64,000 nt of DNA from Bartonella sp. B1099 (GCF_944801835.1 NZ_CALYLN010000002.1:186001-250000), one strand, 5' to 3'; shown: positions 10,660 to 20,330, counted from the first letter of the stretch. Program-made: numbers and translations. Notes: generated by a model from the sequence alone, not told the origin.

Positions 10660-11835
10660 ATGCATGATCAATCTGTATTCATCACTGGTATAGGTCTCAT
10701 AAGCTCTCTGGGGGAAGGAACTGATCAACATTGGAGCCTCTTAAATGATCCAATCTGTACACCAAACCTAGACTGTACAACTTTTTCGCCCTACACAGTT
10801 CATAAATTGCCTGAAATTGATTGGAACCTACAAATTCCCAAAAAAAGTGATCAACGGCAAATGGGAACATGGCAGCGTCTTGGTACCTATGCGGCTGGTC
10901 TTGCTCTTGATGATGCCGGCATGAAAAATAATGAACAATTCACGTCAACAATGGACATGATCGTAGCTGCAAGTGGAGGAGAACGTGATATTACTGTTGA
11001 TACACAAATTCTTTCTAAGGCACGTACAGTCACCGATCCTGCCTCTATATTAAATGTTGCACTTTCGTCTGAACTTCGTCCAACATTATTTTTGGCACAA
11101 CTTTCAAATCTTCTAGCGGGAAACATTTCAATCGTTCATAAAGTCACTGGATCATCACGCACATTTATGGGAGAAGAAGGCAGTGGACTTTCTTCACTTC
11201 AAATTGCTGTCGCCCGTATTAAATCAGGACAAAGTACCCATGCTCTTGTGGGAAGTTCCTATAATGCACAAAGTTATGATATGTTGTTGGCTCATGAACT
11301 TGGTGGTCTTTTAAGCCACAATGGATGGAGCCCTGTGTGGAATCGTGAAACTCACCCTGGTGGTGGTATTATCACCGGTTCTGGTGGTGTCTTTCTTGTT
11401 CTTGAAAGTGGAGAACATGCAAAAAAACGAAATGCACGTGCTTATGCTGAAATTAGCCAAATTCTTACAGATCAAACAGATAGAACCAAAACGCCGCTTA
11501 AGGAATCAATTGCAACAATGTTGAAAACAATAGGCGCTAAAGACTCCTTAACCATTTCAGCGGCATCAGGTGCTCATGAAGCAACAAAAGCAGAACAAAA
11601 TGCTCTTGATGACGCTAATCTATCTTACCGAGGTATTACAACATTATTCGGTTATATGCGAGAAGCACAATTTCCCTTAGCACTTGCCCTTGCAGCACTT
11701 TCAATTGAAAAAAAACACTGTTTTCCAGCGTTAAGCCCTCATGAAAGACCTTTTTCTAAAGAAGTCCATGAAATATTTGTTACCACTATTGGTATAAAAA
11801 GAGCTGAAGGTGTTGTGCATCTTACGGCTGTTTGA
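10660..11835 (+). CDS. fabF2XL: Ketosynthase-like partner FabF2XL, lacking the catalytic cysteine
   Basis: This 391-residue protein has the beta-ketoacyl-ACP synthase fold and sits where fabF2XL sits in the rhizobial very-long-chain fatty acid operon. The active-site cysteine found in KAS enzymes (TACASG) is replaced: the corresponding segment reads KVTGSSRTFMG (about residues 161-171). The two catalytic histidine motifs are also lost (AASGAHEATK near 301-310 instead of NAHGTST, and LFGYMR instead of IGHT). It therefore resembles the KS-beta or chain length factor of type II polyketide synthases and probably works as a non-catalytic partner of the next gene product. The ATG is 10 bases after acpXL. 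Confidence 0.88.
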   Translation: MHDQSVFITGIGLISSLGEGTDQHWSLLNDPICTPNLDCTTFSPYTVHKLPEIDWNLQIPKKSDQRQMGTWQRLGTYAAGLALDDAGMKNNEQFTSTMDMIVAASGGERDITVDTQILSKARTVTDPASILNVALSSELRPTLFLAQLSNLLAGNISIVHKVTGSSRTFMGEEGSGLSSLQIAVARIKSGQSTHALVGSSYNAQSYDMLLAHELGGLLSHNGWSPVWNRETHPGGGIITGSGGVFLVLESGEHAKKRNARAYAEISQILTDQTDRTKTPLKESIATMLKTIGAKDSLTISAASGAHEATKAEQNALDDANLSYRGITTLFGYMREAQFPLALALAALSIEKKHCFPALSPHERPFSKEVHEIFVTTIGIKRAEGVVHLTAV

Positions 11836-11850
11836 AGGGAAATTTCTATC

Positions 11851-13125
11851 GTGAAATATCATGATCATTTTGGACGTCCACTTGTGGCCATCACTGGAGC
11901 TGGCGTTGTTACATCACTAGGACAAGGGAAACATGAAAATTGGCAAAAACTAACAAGCGGTGTAAGCGGCATCCACAAAATAACGCGTTTTCCCGTTGAG
12001 GGATTAAATACATATATTGCTGGGACAATTGATTTTCTTAAAGAAAGTACGCTTGGTGCTTCAGCTCTTTCTGAAAAGCTTGCCCATCTTTCTGCTGAAG
12101 AGGCTTTAGAACAAGCTGCTCTTGATAAAACAAATTTTAATGGACCACTCTTTTTAGCTGCGCCTCCTGTTGAACTTGAATGGCAAGCACGTTTTAGTCT
12201 TGACCAAGAAGAAGAATTCAATAATGAGCCTTCTTATGCACATCTTCTTAGAATCTGTAAGCATAAACGCCATGAGGCACTTTTTGAAACCACACAATTT
12301 GGTGCCATTGCAGAAAAACTGCAAAAAACGTTTGGCACAAAGGGTCTTCCCGTTACACTTTCTACGGCTTGTGCATCTGGGGCAACAGCAATTCAATTAG
12401 GTGTTGAAGCTATTCGACGAGGTGAAACAAATCGCGCTCTTACCATTGCGACAGATGGATCCGTTTCAGCAGAATCTCTCATTCGCTTTTCATTACTCTC
12501 TGCTCTTTCCACTCAAAATGAACCTGCAGAAAAAGCAGCAAAACCCTTTAGTCGAGATCGAGATGGATTTGTTATGGCAGAAGGCTCAGGCGCTCTTGTT
12601 CTTGAATCTCTTCAAAGCGCATTAAACCGTAATGCTACAATTTTAGGAATTTTAGCGGGCTGTGGAGAAACGGCCGATGATTTTCACCGTACACGTTCAA
12701 AACCCGATGCATCACCAGCCATTGGATCCGTTCGCAAAGCCTTAAATGATGCACAAATAACCATCCATGAAATTGACTATATTAATGCCCATGGAACTTC
12801 AACGCCTGAAAATGAGAAAATGGAATATCTTGCGTTATCGACAGTCTTCGGTGACATTCTAGAACATATTCCAGTTTCTTCTAATAAATCAATGATTGGG
12901 CATACCTTAACGGCTGCTGGTGCCATAGAAGCTGTTTTTTCGCTTTTGACCATTCAATCGGGAATACTTCCACCTACAATAAATTACGATAATCCTGACC
13001 CTGCTATCCCTTTAGACGTTGTTCCTCATCATAGCCGTAAAGCGAATGTCAATGCAGTTTTGTCAAACTCATTTGGATTTGGTGGTCAAAACACGAGTCT
13101 TGTTCTCACAGCCTATAAAGGATAA
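11851..13125 (+). CDS. fabF1XL: Beta-ketoacyl-ACP synthase FabF1XL
   Basis: This is the condensing enzyme that elongates the AcpXL-bound acyl chain. The 424-residue protein has a complete KAS II catalytic set: Cys174 in STACASGA, His313 in NAHGTSTP, Lys346 in SNKS and His351 in IGHTLTAAGA. The start is GTG at 11851; GAAGGGAA just upstream is the likely ribosome binding site. It is 15 bases after fabF2XL, with which it likely forms a KS-alpha/KS-beta heterodimer that sets the unusual chain length. Confidence 0.94.
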   Translation: MKYHDHFGRPLVAITGAGVVTSLGQGKHENWQKLTSGVSGIHKITRFPVEGLNTYIAGTIDFLKESTLGASALSEKLAHLSAEEALEQAALDKTNFNGPLFLAAPPVELEWQARFSLDQEEEFNNEPSYAHLLRICKHKRHEALFETTQFGAIAEKLQKTFGTKGLPVTLSTACASGATAIQLGVEAIRRGETNRALTIATDGSVSAESLIRFSLLSALSTQNEPAEKAAKPFSRDRDGFVMAEGSGALVLESLQSALNRNATILGILAGCGETADDFHRTRSKPDASPAIGSVRKALNDAQITIHEIDYINAHGTSTPENEKMEYLALSTVFGDILEHIPVSSNKSMIGHTLTAAGAIEAVFSLLTIQSGILPPTINYDNPDPAIPLDVVPHHSRKANVNAVLSNSFGFGGQNTSLVLTAYKG

Positions 13126-13193
13126 TCTTTTCCATACTAACCAAAGTTAATCATACTGAAGCAATAGCAATTATCAATTGAAGGGGAAGAATA

Positions 13194-14222
13194 ATGCGTG
13201 CGCTACAATTGCTAAATGAACGCCGGCTTGAAATCACCAATATTGCACCACCACCTTCACCAGGGCCTGGTGAAGTAACAGTGCGAATAAAAGCTGTTGC
13301 TCTTAATCATATTGATGTATGGGGCTGGCGTGGGATGGCTTTCGCGAAAAGAAAAATGCCCCTTATCATTGGTGCAGAAGCTTCCGGTGAGGTTATACAA
13401 ATAGGAGATAGCGTTGAAAATCTCCAACTTGGACAGATTGTCTCAATTTATGGAGCACAAACCTGTGGGGTGTGCCAAGCTTGTCAAGAAGGAAGAGATA
13501 ATCTTTGTACAGATGTAAAGGGAGTCTACGGTTTTCATCTTGATGGATTTGCTTGTGAGCTTGTCAATTTACCCGCACGTTTATTGGTTCCAGCCCCTCC
13601 CCAATGTGATGAACTTCAAGCTGCTGTTGCTCCAATTACTTTTGGTACCGTAGAACATATGCTTTTCGATAACGCAAAACTACAAGCAGGAGAAACAATC
13701 CTGATACAAGCTGGTGGTTCCGGTATTGGTTCTGCTGCCATTCAACTTGCAAAACACATGGGATGTACCGTTATAACGACGGTAGGTTCAGATGAAAAAG
13801 TTGCAAAAGCACAGTTTCTTGGAGCAGATCATGTGATTAATTATCGTAAAGATCGTTTTGAAGGTGTGGTGCGTAAATTAACCCAAAAAAAAGGTGTTGA
13901 TGTTGTTTTCGAGCATGTTGGGGTCGATACATGGAACGGTTCTTTGTTGTGTATGAAAAAAGGAGCACGCTTAGTAACTTGCGGTTCTACCTCTGGTGTT
14001 TCAGCATCAATAAATCTCATGCAATTATTCCAGCAACAACTTAAGATATTCGGTTCATTTGGCTGCCGTATGGAAAATATGAAAAATGCCATGCAAAAAA
14101 TGGCACAAAAAGCCGTACACCCTATCATTGATACAATTGTTGGACTTGATGAAATGGATACAGCTTTAAAACGAATGGAAAGCCGTGATGTTTTTGGTAA
14201 AATTATTCTTAAAATCAATTGA
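13194..14222 (+). CDS. adhXL: Zinc-type alcohol dehydrogenase/quinone reductase family protein AdhXL
   Basis: This medium-chain dehydrogenase/reductase (342 residues) has the structural zinc loop with four cysteines (CGVCQACQEGRDNLC, about residues 93-107) and the nucleotide-binding AGGSGIGSAAIQLAK. The usual catalytic-zinc cysteine at the CHTD position reads NHID, so it may act as a reductase without catalytic zinc. Position in the acpXL operon matches adh2XL of Rhizobium, required for normal very-long-chain fatty acid in lipid A; an enoyl or keto reductase step is likely but unproven. AAGGGGAAGA precedes the ATG. Confidence 0.87.
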   Translation: MRALQLLNERRLEITNIAPPPSPGPGEVTVRIKAVALNHIDVWGWRGMAFAKRKMPLIIGAEASGEVIQIGDSVENLQLGQIVSIYGAQTCGVCQACQEGRDNLCTDVKGVYGFHLDGFACELVNLPARLLVPAPPQCDELQAAVAPITFGTVEHMLFDNAKLQAGETILIQAGGSGIGSAAIQLAKHMGCTVITTVGSDEKVAKAQFLGADHVINYRKDRFEGVVRKLTQKKGVDVVFEHVGVDTWNGSLLCMKKGARLVTCGSTSGVSASINLMQLFQQQLKIFGSFGCRMENMKNAMQKMAQKAVHPIIDTIVGLDEMDTALKRMESRDVFGKIILKIN

Positions 14223-14225
14223 ATC

Positions 14226-15158
14226 ATGATGAAGCTTTCTCTTAAAAATCTCATCTATCGTATTAAAGTTATAGCTAAAAAAATATCCTACTTGTTATGG
14301 GCATATCTGCTTTTTGGTTCTTTATTTATTCTAAAATGCTTTCCAGCCAAAATGGGAATTTCTTTTTTTTCTTGGTTGGCAAAAAAAATCGGTCCCCTCG
14401 TACATCGGCATCAAATAACCCTTGCAAACCTTAGAAAGGCATATCCAGAAAAAACAGAGCAAGAACGCTATGCAATTGCAATCGAAATGTGGGAGAATAT
14501 AGGACGTTTTCTAGCCGAATATATTTTTCTTGATAAAATTTTTGATTTTGATCCTCATGCAGATGAGCCAGGTTTTATTGAGGTTAAGGGAATTGAAATC
14601 TTTGAGCGATTAAAAGGAGAAAAGAAGCCCCATATTTTTTTCACAGCGCATACTGGAAATTTTGAACTTCTGCCTATTTGCGCACAAAGTTTTGATCTGA
14701 ATGTTACGGTCTTGTTTAGACCACCCAATAATCCTTATGTTGCCAAACGAGTCCTTAAAGCACGACAAACTTCTATGGGGCATCTTGTTCCCTCAAAAGC
14801 CGGTGCAGCGTGGGCATTAGCAGGTAAATTAGCAGAAGGTGAAAATGTTGGTATGCTCGTTGATCAAAAATTTCGCCGCGGTATCATGGGAACATTTTTT
14901 AACAGACCCCTTAAAACAAATCCCTTAATTATAAAGCTTGCACGACAATATAACTGTGATATTTATCCAGCACGTTGTATTCGTCTGCCTGGAGGACGTC
15001 ATCGTTTAGAATTATATGAACGTGTAGAACTTCCACGAGATGAAAAAAATGATATCGATATCGCTGCTTCTACGCAAAAATTAAATGATATTGTTGAGAC
15101 TTGGGTTCGTGAATACCCCGGACAATGGATGTGGTTACATAGACGTTGGGACATCTAA
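14226..15158 (+). CDS. lpxXL: Lipid A very-long-chain acyltransferase LpxXL
   Basis: LpxXL transfers the C26-C28 acyl chain from AcpXL onto the 3-hydroxyacyl group of Kdo2-lipid IVA at the inner membrane. The 310-residue protein belongs to the HtrB/MsbB (LpxL/LpxM) family: an N-terminal hydrophobic segment (about 20-37) and the catalytic H(X4)E motif HTGNFE (His142, Glu147). It begins 3 bases after adhXL, so translation is probably coupled. Bartonella lipid A carries such a long acyl chain and is weakly endotoxic, consistent with this operon being functional. Confidence 0.94.
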   Translation: MMKLSLKNLIYRIKVIAKKISYLLWAYLLFGSLFILKCFPAKMGISFFSWLAKKIGPLVHRHQITLANLRKAYPEKTEQERYAIAIEMWENIGRFLAEYIFLDKIFDFDPHADEPGFIEVKGIEIFERLKGEKKPHIFFTAHTGNFELLPICAQSFDLNVTVLFRPPNNPYVAKRVLKARQTSMGHLVPSKAGAAWALAGKLAEGENVGMLVDQKFRRGIMGTFFNRPLKTNPLIIKLARQYNCDIYPARCIRLPGGRHRLELYERVELPRDEKNDIDIAASTQKLNDIVETWVREYPGQWMWLHRRWDI

Positions 15159-15190
15159 CATAAGCTCTATTGCTTACAGAGGAAGTACAA

Positions 15191-15997
15191 ATGTTAGCCT
15201 CAAAAAATATCAAAGATCTCACCGCAATTATCACTGCTTTACGCAATCCTGATAATGGTTGTCTCTGGCATAAAAAACAAACTTTTGAATCCCTCATACC
15301 CTATCTGCTCGAAGAAGTTTACGAGGTCATCGACGCCATTGAACGAAGAAACCAAAAAGATCTCTGTGAGGAACTTGGTGACCTTCTTTTACAGGTTGTT
15401 TATCATGCTACCATTGCACAAGAAGAAGGTAGCTTTACTTTTGAAGATGTCGTTTATGCAATTACGGAAAAAATGATTCGTCGCCATCCTCACGTTTTTG
15501 GAAATACCAAGCAAAAAAAACGAGGTTTTATAAAAGAAGAGTGGGAATATATAAAAAAAGAAGAACAGGCTAAACAAGAAAAATTGCACAAAGAAAACAA
15601 CAATTCAAGCATTCTTGCAAAAATAAAACAAATCCAGCCAGCAAACCAAGAAGCCCTTACTTTACAAGAAGAAGCAGCTAAAGTGGGTTTTGATTGGCAA
15701 GAAAGTGATAAAATTTTTGCAAAAATAGAAGAAGAATTGGAAGAACTCAAAGAAGCCATCAAAAATAAAGAAAATTCAGAAATAGAAGCAGAATTTGGAG
15801 ATCTCTACTTTATTCTTCTTAATCTCGCACGCCACTTAGCAATTGATTCACAAAAAGCACTCAAAAAAACAAATATAAAATTCCGAAATCGTTTTGCTTA
15901 TATTGAAGAAAAGTTATCCATTCAATCTAAAACACTCACTAACGCATCCTTAAGTGAAATGGAAGCACTTTGGAAGAAAGCTAAAAAAGAACAATAA
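15191..15997 (+). CDS. mazG: Nucleoside triphosphate pyrophosphohydrolase MazG
   Basis: MazG hydrolyses NTPs and dNTPs to monophosphates and pyrophosphate, clearing aberrant nucleotides. Two all-alpha MazG domains are visible: the first has EEVYEVIDAI then EELGDLLLQ, the second EEELEELKEAI then EFGDLYFILL, giving both metal-binding EExxE/ExxD sets. I prefer the ATG at 15191 because AGAGGAAG (about 15177-15184) is correctly spaced; an in-frame TTG at 15170 would add seven residues without a ribosome binding site. It follows lpxXL by 32 bases and may be cotranscribed. Confidence 0.93.
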   Translation: MLASKNIKDLTAIITALRNPDNGCLWHKKQTFESLIPYLLEEVYEVIDAIERRNQKDLCEELGDLLLQVVYHATIAQEEGSFTFEDVVYAITEKMIRRHPHVFGNTKQKKRGFIKEEWEYIKKEEQAKQEKLHKENNNSSILAKIKQIQPANQEALTLQEEAAKVGFDWQESDKIFAKIEEELEELKEAIKNKENSEIEAEFGDLYFILLNLARHLAIDSQKALKKTNIKFRNRFAYIEEKLSIQSKTLTNASLSEMEALWKKAKKEQ

Positions 15998-16067
15998 AAA
16001 ATAACAGATTTTTCCTAGCAAAAAGAATAAATCTCCCAGGATTTACTTAATGATAATTTCACGAAGC

Positions 16068-16433
16068 TCAATTTGTTTTATATTGGTCTTGGGGGACAGG
16101 ACGAAGCTCTACCGATTCGCCACATCCACATGCTGAAACTTGATTGGGATTTTTAAAAACAAAACCAGAACGAAGCGTTGTTACTTCATAATCCATCTGT
16201 GTTCCTAATAAAAATAATACCGCATCATGCGCAATAAAAACACGAGCACCATTCACTTCAACAACATCTGCATCTATCCTCTCTTCTTTGACGAGAGTAA
16301 TTGTATATTCCATCCCTGCACAACCGCCTTTTTTGATCCCAATAAGAATACCTCGTGCATCTTTTGCATCCATAATCGCTTTAACACGATTTACAGCGGC
16401 TTGTGTTAAACTTATTACCGAAAAACGACTCAT
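16068..16433 (-). CDS. A-type iron-sulfur carrier (IscA/SufA/ErpA family)
   Basis: The protein delivers Fe-S clusters to apo-targets. It has 121 residues and the three conserved cysteines of the family: Cys38 in KKGGCAGMEY, and Cys102 and Cys104 in ACGCGESVEL near the C-terminus. It is convergent with mazG and not linked here to other suf genes, so the choice between SufA, IscA and ErpA cannot be made from this window. Confidence 0.93.
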   Translation of the reverse strand: MSRFSVISLTQAAVNRVKAIMDAKDARGILIGIKKGGCAGMEYTITLVKEERIDADVVEVNGARVFIAHDAVLFLLGTQMDYEVTTLRSGFVFKNPNQVSACGCGESVELRPVPQDQYKTN

Positions 16434-16927
16434 CGTTTACTCTTTTCTTGGCTCAATAGACATTTTAAACATTTTTTCTCTTCCATATTCTATCTGGTAT
16501 TTTAGAAGAAAAACAACAAGACATAAATGAAAACATCCTAACCTTTTTATTGAGATAAAAATTTATTGGGATAAAAATGCATCCTCATAAAACGCAAAAT
16601 ACCTCTGCTATAAAAATTCTAAACGAAAGAAAACATTTCAATGCCATACATTCAATTTCAAAGTTTTAAAAACATTCATTTTTATGACCTATGAGATAAA
16701 GAAAATAGATCTTCCATACTTATGGGCGTTCCCCTCCTTCCCCGATACCCCTAAAATCACAAATCTTCTCTCTTCACAATCTGCAAAAGAATTAAATACA
16801 TAAATCTATTGGTGGGCAGAATTTTTCACTTTCAAAAGTTGTCAGTATAAGAGCATTTTAGATTTTGTTCTGTTTATTTTTTCTCTTGCCTTTAAAGAAA
16901 CAGTCATTTAATCGTTTCACACGGACT
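16434..16927. other. AT-rich intergenic spacer
   Basis: This stretch lies between the Fe-S carrier gene and tRNA-Pro. I see no gene, no tRNA and no strong repeat. Its right part must contain the tRNA-Pro promoter. Confidence 0.55.
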
Positions 16928-17004
<77 letters not shown>

Positions 17005-17168
17005 TTTTCTAAATGCTGTAAAATAAGCTTATTTTAGAATTTTTTTTCACTTGCACATCCATGATTTTTTTCTTCAACATAGAACAATGTGCGATAATAT
17101 TTTTATCATCAATTTTAGAGAGAACGTTTCTATGAGAATTATCTTCATTCTCACGAGAACACACAGGA

Positions 17169-17192
17169 AACGCGAGACCTCTGCCTCGCGTT
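17169..17192. terminator. Perfect 8-bp hairpin near the hsp20 3' end
   Basis: AACGCGAG and CTCGCGTT form a perfect 8-bp stem with an 8-base loop. No strong T run follows on either strand, so it may be a weak or bidirectional terminator between tRNA-Pro and the convergent hsp20 gene. Function is inferred from position only. Confidence 0.4.
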
Positions 17193-17248
17193 AGACCATT
17201 CTTTAAAAAATTTATAATTATTTACTTCTCATATTTTCTAAATTTTCT

Positions 17249-17716
17249 TTATGCGACAATGCTGCTGTTATCATTTTTTGTAATGGATGGTGACATTTGC
17301 ACAGTTATTTTTTTTGGTTTTAATTCAGCTGGCATTTCCCTTTTTAGCTGAATATGAAGAAGCCCATCTCCAAGCTCTGCCCCAATAACCTTCACATGAT
17401 CAGCTAAATGAAAACGTCGTTCAAAAGCACGCGAAGCAATACCTCGATAAAGAAATTCTCGTTCTTCATTATCCTTTTCAGGCTTTCTGTCTCCCTTAAC
17501 GATAAGCTGATTACAATGCGTTTCAATATCAATTTCATCTTGAGAAAAACCAGCAACAGCCATAGAAATTCTATAAGAATCTTCGGTTAAACGTTCAATA
17601 TTATAAGGGGGATAAGAAGAAACTTCTTCTGGTTGTGTTCTTGAATCAAACCAGTTAAAAAGATGATCAAAACCTACTGTGGAACGATAAAATGGTGAAA
17701 AGTCTACTTGACGCAT
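17249..17716 (-). CDS. Small heat shock protein, Hsp20/IbpA family
   Basis: This is an ATP-independent chaperone that holds unfolding proteins. The 155-residue protein starts MRQVDFSPFYRSTVGFD, typical of rhizobial class A Hsp20, followed by the alpha-crystallin domain (about 38-130) with YRISMAVAGFSQDEIDIE and a basic-acidic C-terminal extension. It is monocistronic. The leader contains a possible ROSE thermometer that would couple translation to temperature. Confidence 0.93.
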   Translation of the reverse strand: MRQVDFSPFYRSTVGFDHLFNWFDSRTQPEEVSSYPPYNIERLTEDSYRISMAVAGFSQDEIDIETHCNQLIVKGDRKPEKDNEEREFLYRGIASRAFERRFHLADHVKVIGAELGDGLLHIQLKREMPAELKPKKITVQMSPSITKNDNSSIVA

Positions 17717-17745
17717 AATACTGCCCTCCTCTAGAGCGACTACAA
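17717..17745 (-). promoter_or_regulatory. Possible ROSE-like RNA thermometer in the hsp20 leader
   Basis: Reading the minus strand, CGCTCTAGAGGAGGG precedes the ATG: the Shine-Dalgarno GAGGAGG can pair with the upstream CGCTCT across a short loop. A Y-GCU segment opposite the Shine-Dalgarno is the signature of ROSE elements, which control small heat shock genes in rhizobia. Only the last hairpin can be argued by eye; the upstream stems were not resolved. Confidence 0.4.
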
Positions 17746-17958
17746 TTTATAATTGATTCACAAAGTTCCCAAATGGCAAACTTACTTGTGAAGCTGTGGT
17801 CCCATCATGGCAACCACACTGTAATATCTGGTAATCATTTTCTCTTATTTCAACTCTTTTATATCTGAATTGACAAAAACTATCTAAAAAACAACTTCCC
17901 CCTTTCTTAATCCTTCTTCATCATTACATAAATATCAAAGTCCTCTCATTATCTCACG

Positions 17959-18912
17959 TTGAACTCAGCGGAAAATACACTTAAAGGATTTCAATTGAAA
18001 ACACCTCTTTATCCCATAGACTGGGGTTCCACTCCTCCTCATATCCATCATGGTACCCTTAAAATAGCAATAGATCGCGAAATTCGTTTTGCCATAACAT
18101 ATCCTGAGGTGGAAACATCTGAAGGAACAATTGTTATTCTTGAAAACGACGCAAATACTTTAGAAACATATTTTTTACCTATCAATGAAATTTCTAAACG
18201 CGGTTTTCATACAGCAATATTTGACTGGTTTGATCAAAAAAAAATATCCCTCACAACAAGAAAAAAAAGCCGACAAAATGACTTTGATATAAATAATGAT
18301 ATTAATGACTTATATAAATTTCTTAAAAATATTGTTTATCCTAATTGTCCCCCCCCTTACTCTATGCTTGCCTATGGTATAGGTGGATTGATAGCCCTTA
18401 GCGGCTTAGATCTCATTAACCATCAGTTTAATAGATTGCTCTGTGTGTCTCCCCTTTTTGCTCCATTCGGCAATAAAACGAATGGTTTTCAACATAAATT
18501 AACACAATTTCTTTCTGATATAGGCCTTGGCTTTATCCCAGCAAAAGACGGAGAACAATTAAAAAAAACAAACCTAAAAAATATACAGTTAGAGCACATA
18601 CATCAAGGGCTATTCCCTTCCATTAAGCCCCCAACATCTCGATGGATGGCATCGGTATTTAATGCGATTGATTCTGTGAAGAAAAATATAGTCCACGGAC
18701 ATTTACAAATCCCAACACTCTTTATTCTCGCCAATCAAAACAATCTTGCCAACAGCATTGAAGTACGGAAATTATGCCAACACACACGTCTGACAGAAAG
18801 TATTACTATTACAGGTGCTGAACTTGATACAATTATGTATAACAAAGATTATAAAAAGCAATTCTGGGCGGCACTTGATGCATTTATCTCCGATAACGCA
18901 TCTATAAAATAA
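17959..18912 (+). CDS. Alpha/beta-hydrolase relative (lysophospholipase-like) lacking the nucleophile serine
   Basis: The 317-residue protein has the layout of PldB-like serine hydrolases: RGFHTAIFDWFDQ after strand 4, a nucleophile elbow, then NHQFNRLLCVSPLF. The elbow, normally G-H-S-M-G-G, reads A-Y-G-I-G-G (residues 138-143), so Gly140 replaces serine. The probable start is TTG at 17959 because no upstream ATG keeps the frame. The protein may be catalytically inactive or bind rather than cleave its ligand. The reading frame is otherwise intact. Confidence 0.65.
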   Translation: MNSAENTLKGFQLKTPLYPIDWGSTPPHIHHGTLKIAIDREIRFAITYPEVETSEGTIVILENDANTLETYFLPINEISKRGFHTAIFDWFDQKKISLTTRKKSRQNDFDINNDINDLYKFLKNIVYPNCPPPYSMLAYGIGGLIALSGLDLINHQFNRLLCVSPLFAPFGNKTNGFQHKLTQFLSDIGLGFIPAKDGEQLKKTNLKNIQLEHIHQGLFPSIKPPTSRWMASVFNAIDSVKKNIVHGHLQIPTLFILANQNNLANSIEVRKLCQHTRLTESITITGAELDTIMYNKDYKKQFWAALDAFISDNASIK

Positions 18913-19700
18913 ATACAAAACCTTAACTTTCATTTTGCTCCACCAAAAGCAAAAACTTCCATGAGCAACATCATTTTATAATGGATTCTATTTTTAACCA
19001 CTTATATGATTCGTTTTATAGACCCTACAGGCAAGCCATGAAATAAATATTTATTACAACTCATAACAAAAATAACGAATATAAAAAGTATATTCTTATA
19101 TTCAAAGGACAATATTATGATTTTCATAATAAGATAATTTAATAAAACAAATATAACGAGTATGTATTAATACACCATGATACATAATGCATCGAAATAA
19201 TATTTATGATATCTTATTAATCCTGATTTTATAGTATATCTAAAAAAGTAATAGCTTTACTCATTTAAAGAAAAACTCTAAAAAAAACATTGTTATAATA
19301 TTCATTTACAAATAACTATAAAAATCTATTTTTAAAGACAATCTTTTAAAAACAATAAATTAACATAATATTCTTCTAATTTTTCGATATAAAGAATCCC
19401 TACAATAATGGTTTTCATAATTTTTTTAATGGAGTTCTGATAAGAATCAGACAATTTAAAAGAAAAAATAGCAATGAATCATTTTAAAATTTTTAGATCG
19501 TTCCTCCTTTTTTTAATCGCATATATTTCGAATTTAACCAACTCACAACGAATATGTTGTATTTTGAATAAAAATATAAGAATTAACCATTTTGCCATTC
19601 ATTTCAATTATGAGTATTTTTCCATCTTTTTTATAAATACTCTGTATTGTATAATTGATATGGCGAAAACTGTGACAAATGGAGCCATTGGAACACAATC
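18913..19700. other. Very AT-rich intergenic region upstream of cpdR
   Basis: Nearly 790 bases without a convincing gene. An open frame at 19474-19704 encodes a peptide rich in Ile, Asn and Phe with no recognisable motif and is not called. The region should carry the cpdR promoter. No long repeat was noticed. Confidence 0.5.
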
Positions 19701-20063
19701 ATGAAACGAATCCTGCTCGCAGAAGATGATAACGATATGCGTCGCTTTCTTGTAAAAGCCCTAGAACGTGCAGGCTACGAAGTTGCCGATTTCGATAATG
19801 GTATTAGCGCATATGAACGTTTACAAGAAGAACCATTTTCTCTTCTCCTGACTGACATTGTGATGCCAGAAATGGACGGAATCGAACTGGCACGACGCGC
19901 TACAGAGATTGACCCTGATTTACGAGTCATGTTCATTACAGGTTTTGCAGCGGTTGCACTCAATTCAAATAGTGATGCTCCTCCCGATGCAAAAGTTCTC
20001 TCTAAGCCATTTCACTTACGTGAGCTTGTCAATGAAGTTGAAAAGATCCTTATTGCTGCTTAA
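19701..20063 (+). CDS. cpdR: Single-domain response regulator CpdR
   Basis: The protein is a stand-alone receiver domain of 120 residues with the acidic pocket Asp9/Asp10, phosphoacceptor Asp52 in LLTDIVMPEMDG, Thr80 in FITGFAA and Lys102 in LSKPFH. Overall sequence matches alphaproteobacterial CpdR, which when unphosphorylated directs the ClpXP protease to cell-cycle substrates and is controlled by the CckA-ChpT phosphorelay. It is a single gene followed by tRNA-Val. Confidence 0.93.
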   Translation: MKRILLAEDDNDMRRFLVKALERAGYEVADFDNGISAYERLQEEPFSLLLTDIVMPEMDGIELARRATEIDPDLRVMFITGFAAVALNSNSDAPPDAKVLSKPFHLRELVNEVEKILIAA

Positions 20064-20161
20064 AGGGACGTTTTTCTCAGTTATTTGCATCTGTTGTAAG
20101 AAAAAATGAAATTAAGCATTGACGTTTGTCATTCTATATGGTGTATGCAACATCGATGAAT

Positions 20162-20236
<75 letters not shown>

Positions 20237-20250
20237 TATGCTTTTACTTC

Positions 20251-20330
20251 TTATGTAATTTACTGATTTCACGTATGTTTTAAGAGGTGAGGGATACCCG
20301 AATAAAGTTAAGGGAATAGGATTTTGTAGC
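20251..20330 (+). repeat. Prophage end sequence shared with the region after tRNA-Ser
   Basis: About 80 bases just after tRNA-Val align with 39920-40000 just after tRNA-Ser; both contain a TGTTTTAAG or TTTTTTAAG step, a GGGATA block and GGGAATAGGG/ATTTTG. They are the outermost sequences of the two phage pieces, and are followed in both by homologous lysis genes on the minus strand. Confidence 0.65.

Noticed and set aside
19474..19704. 76-codon open frame before cpdR
   Set aside because: Ile/Asn/Phe-rich random-looking peptide in a very AT-rich spacer, overlapping the cpdR start.
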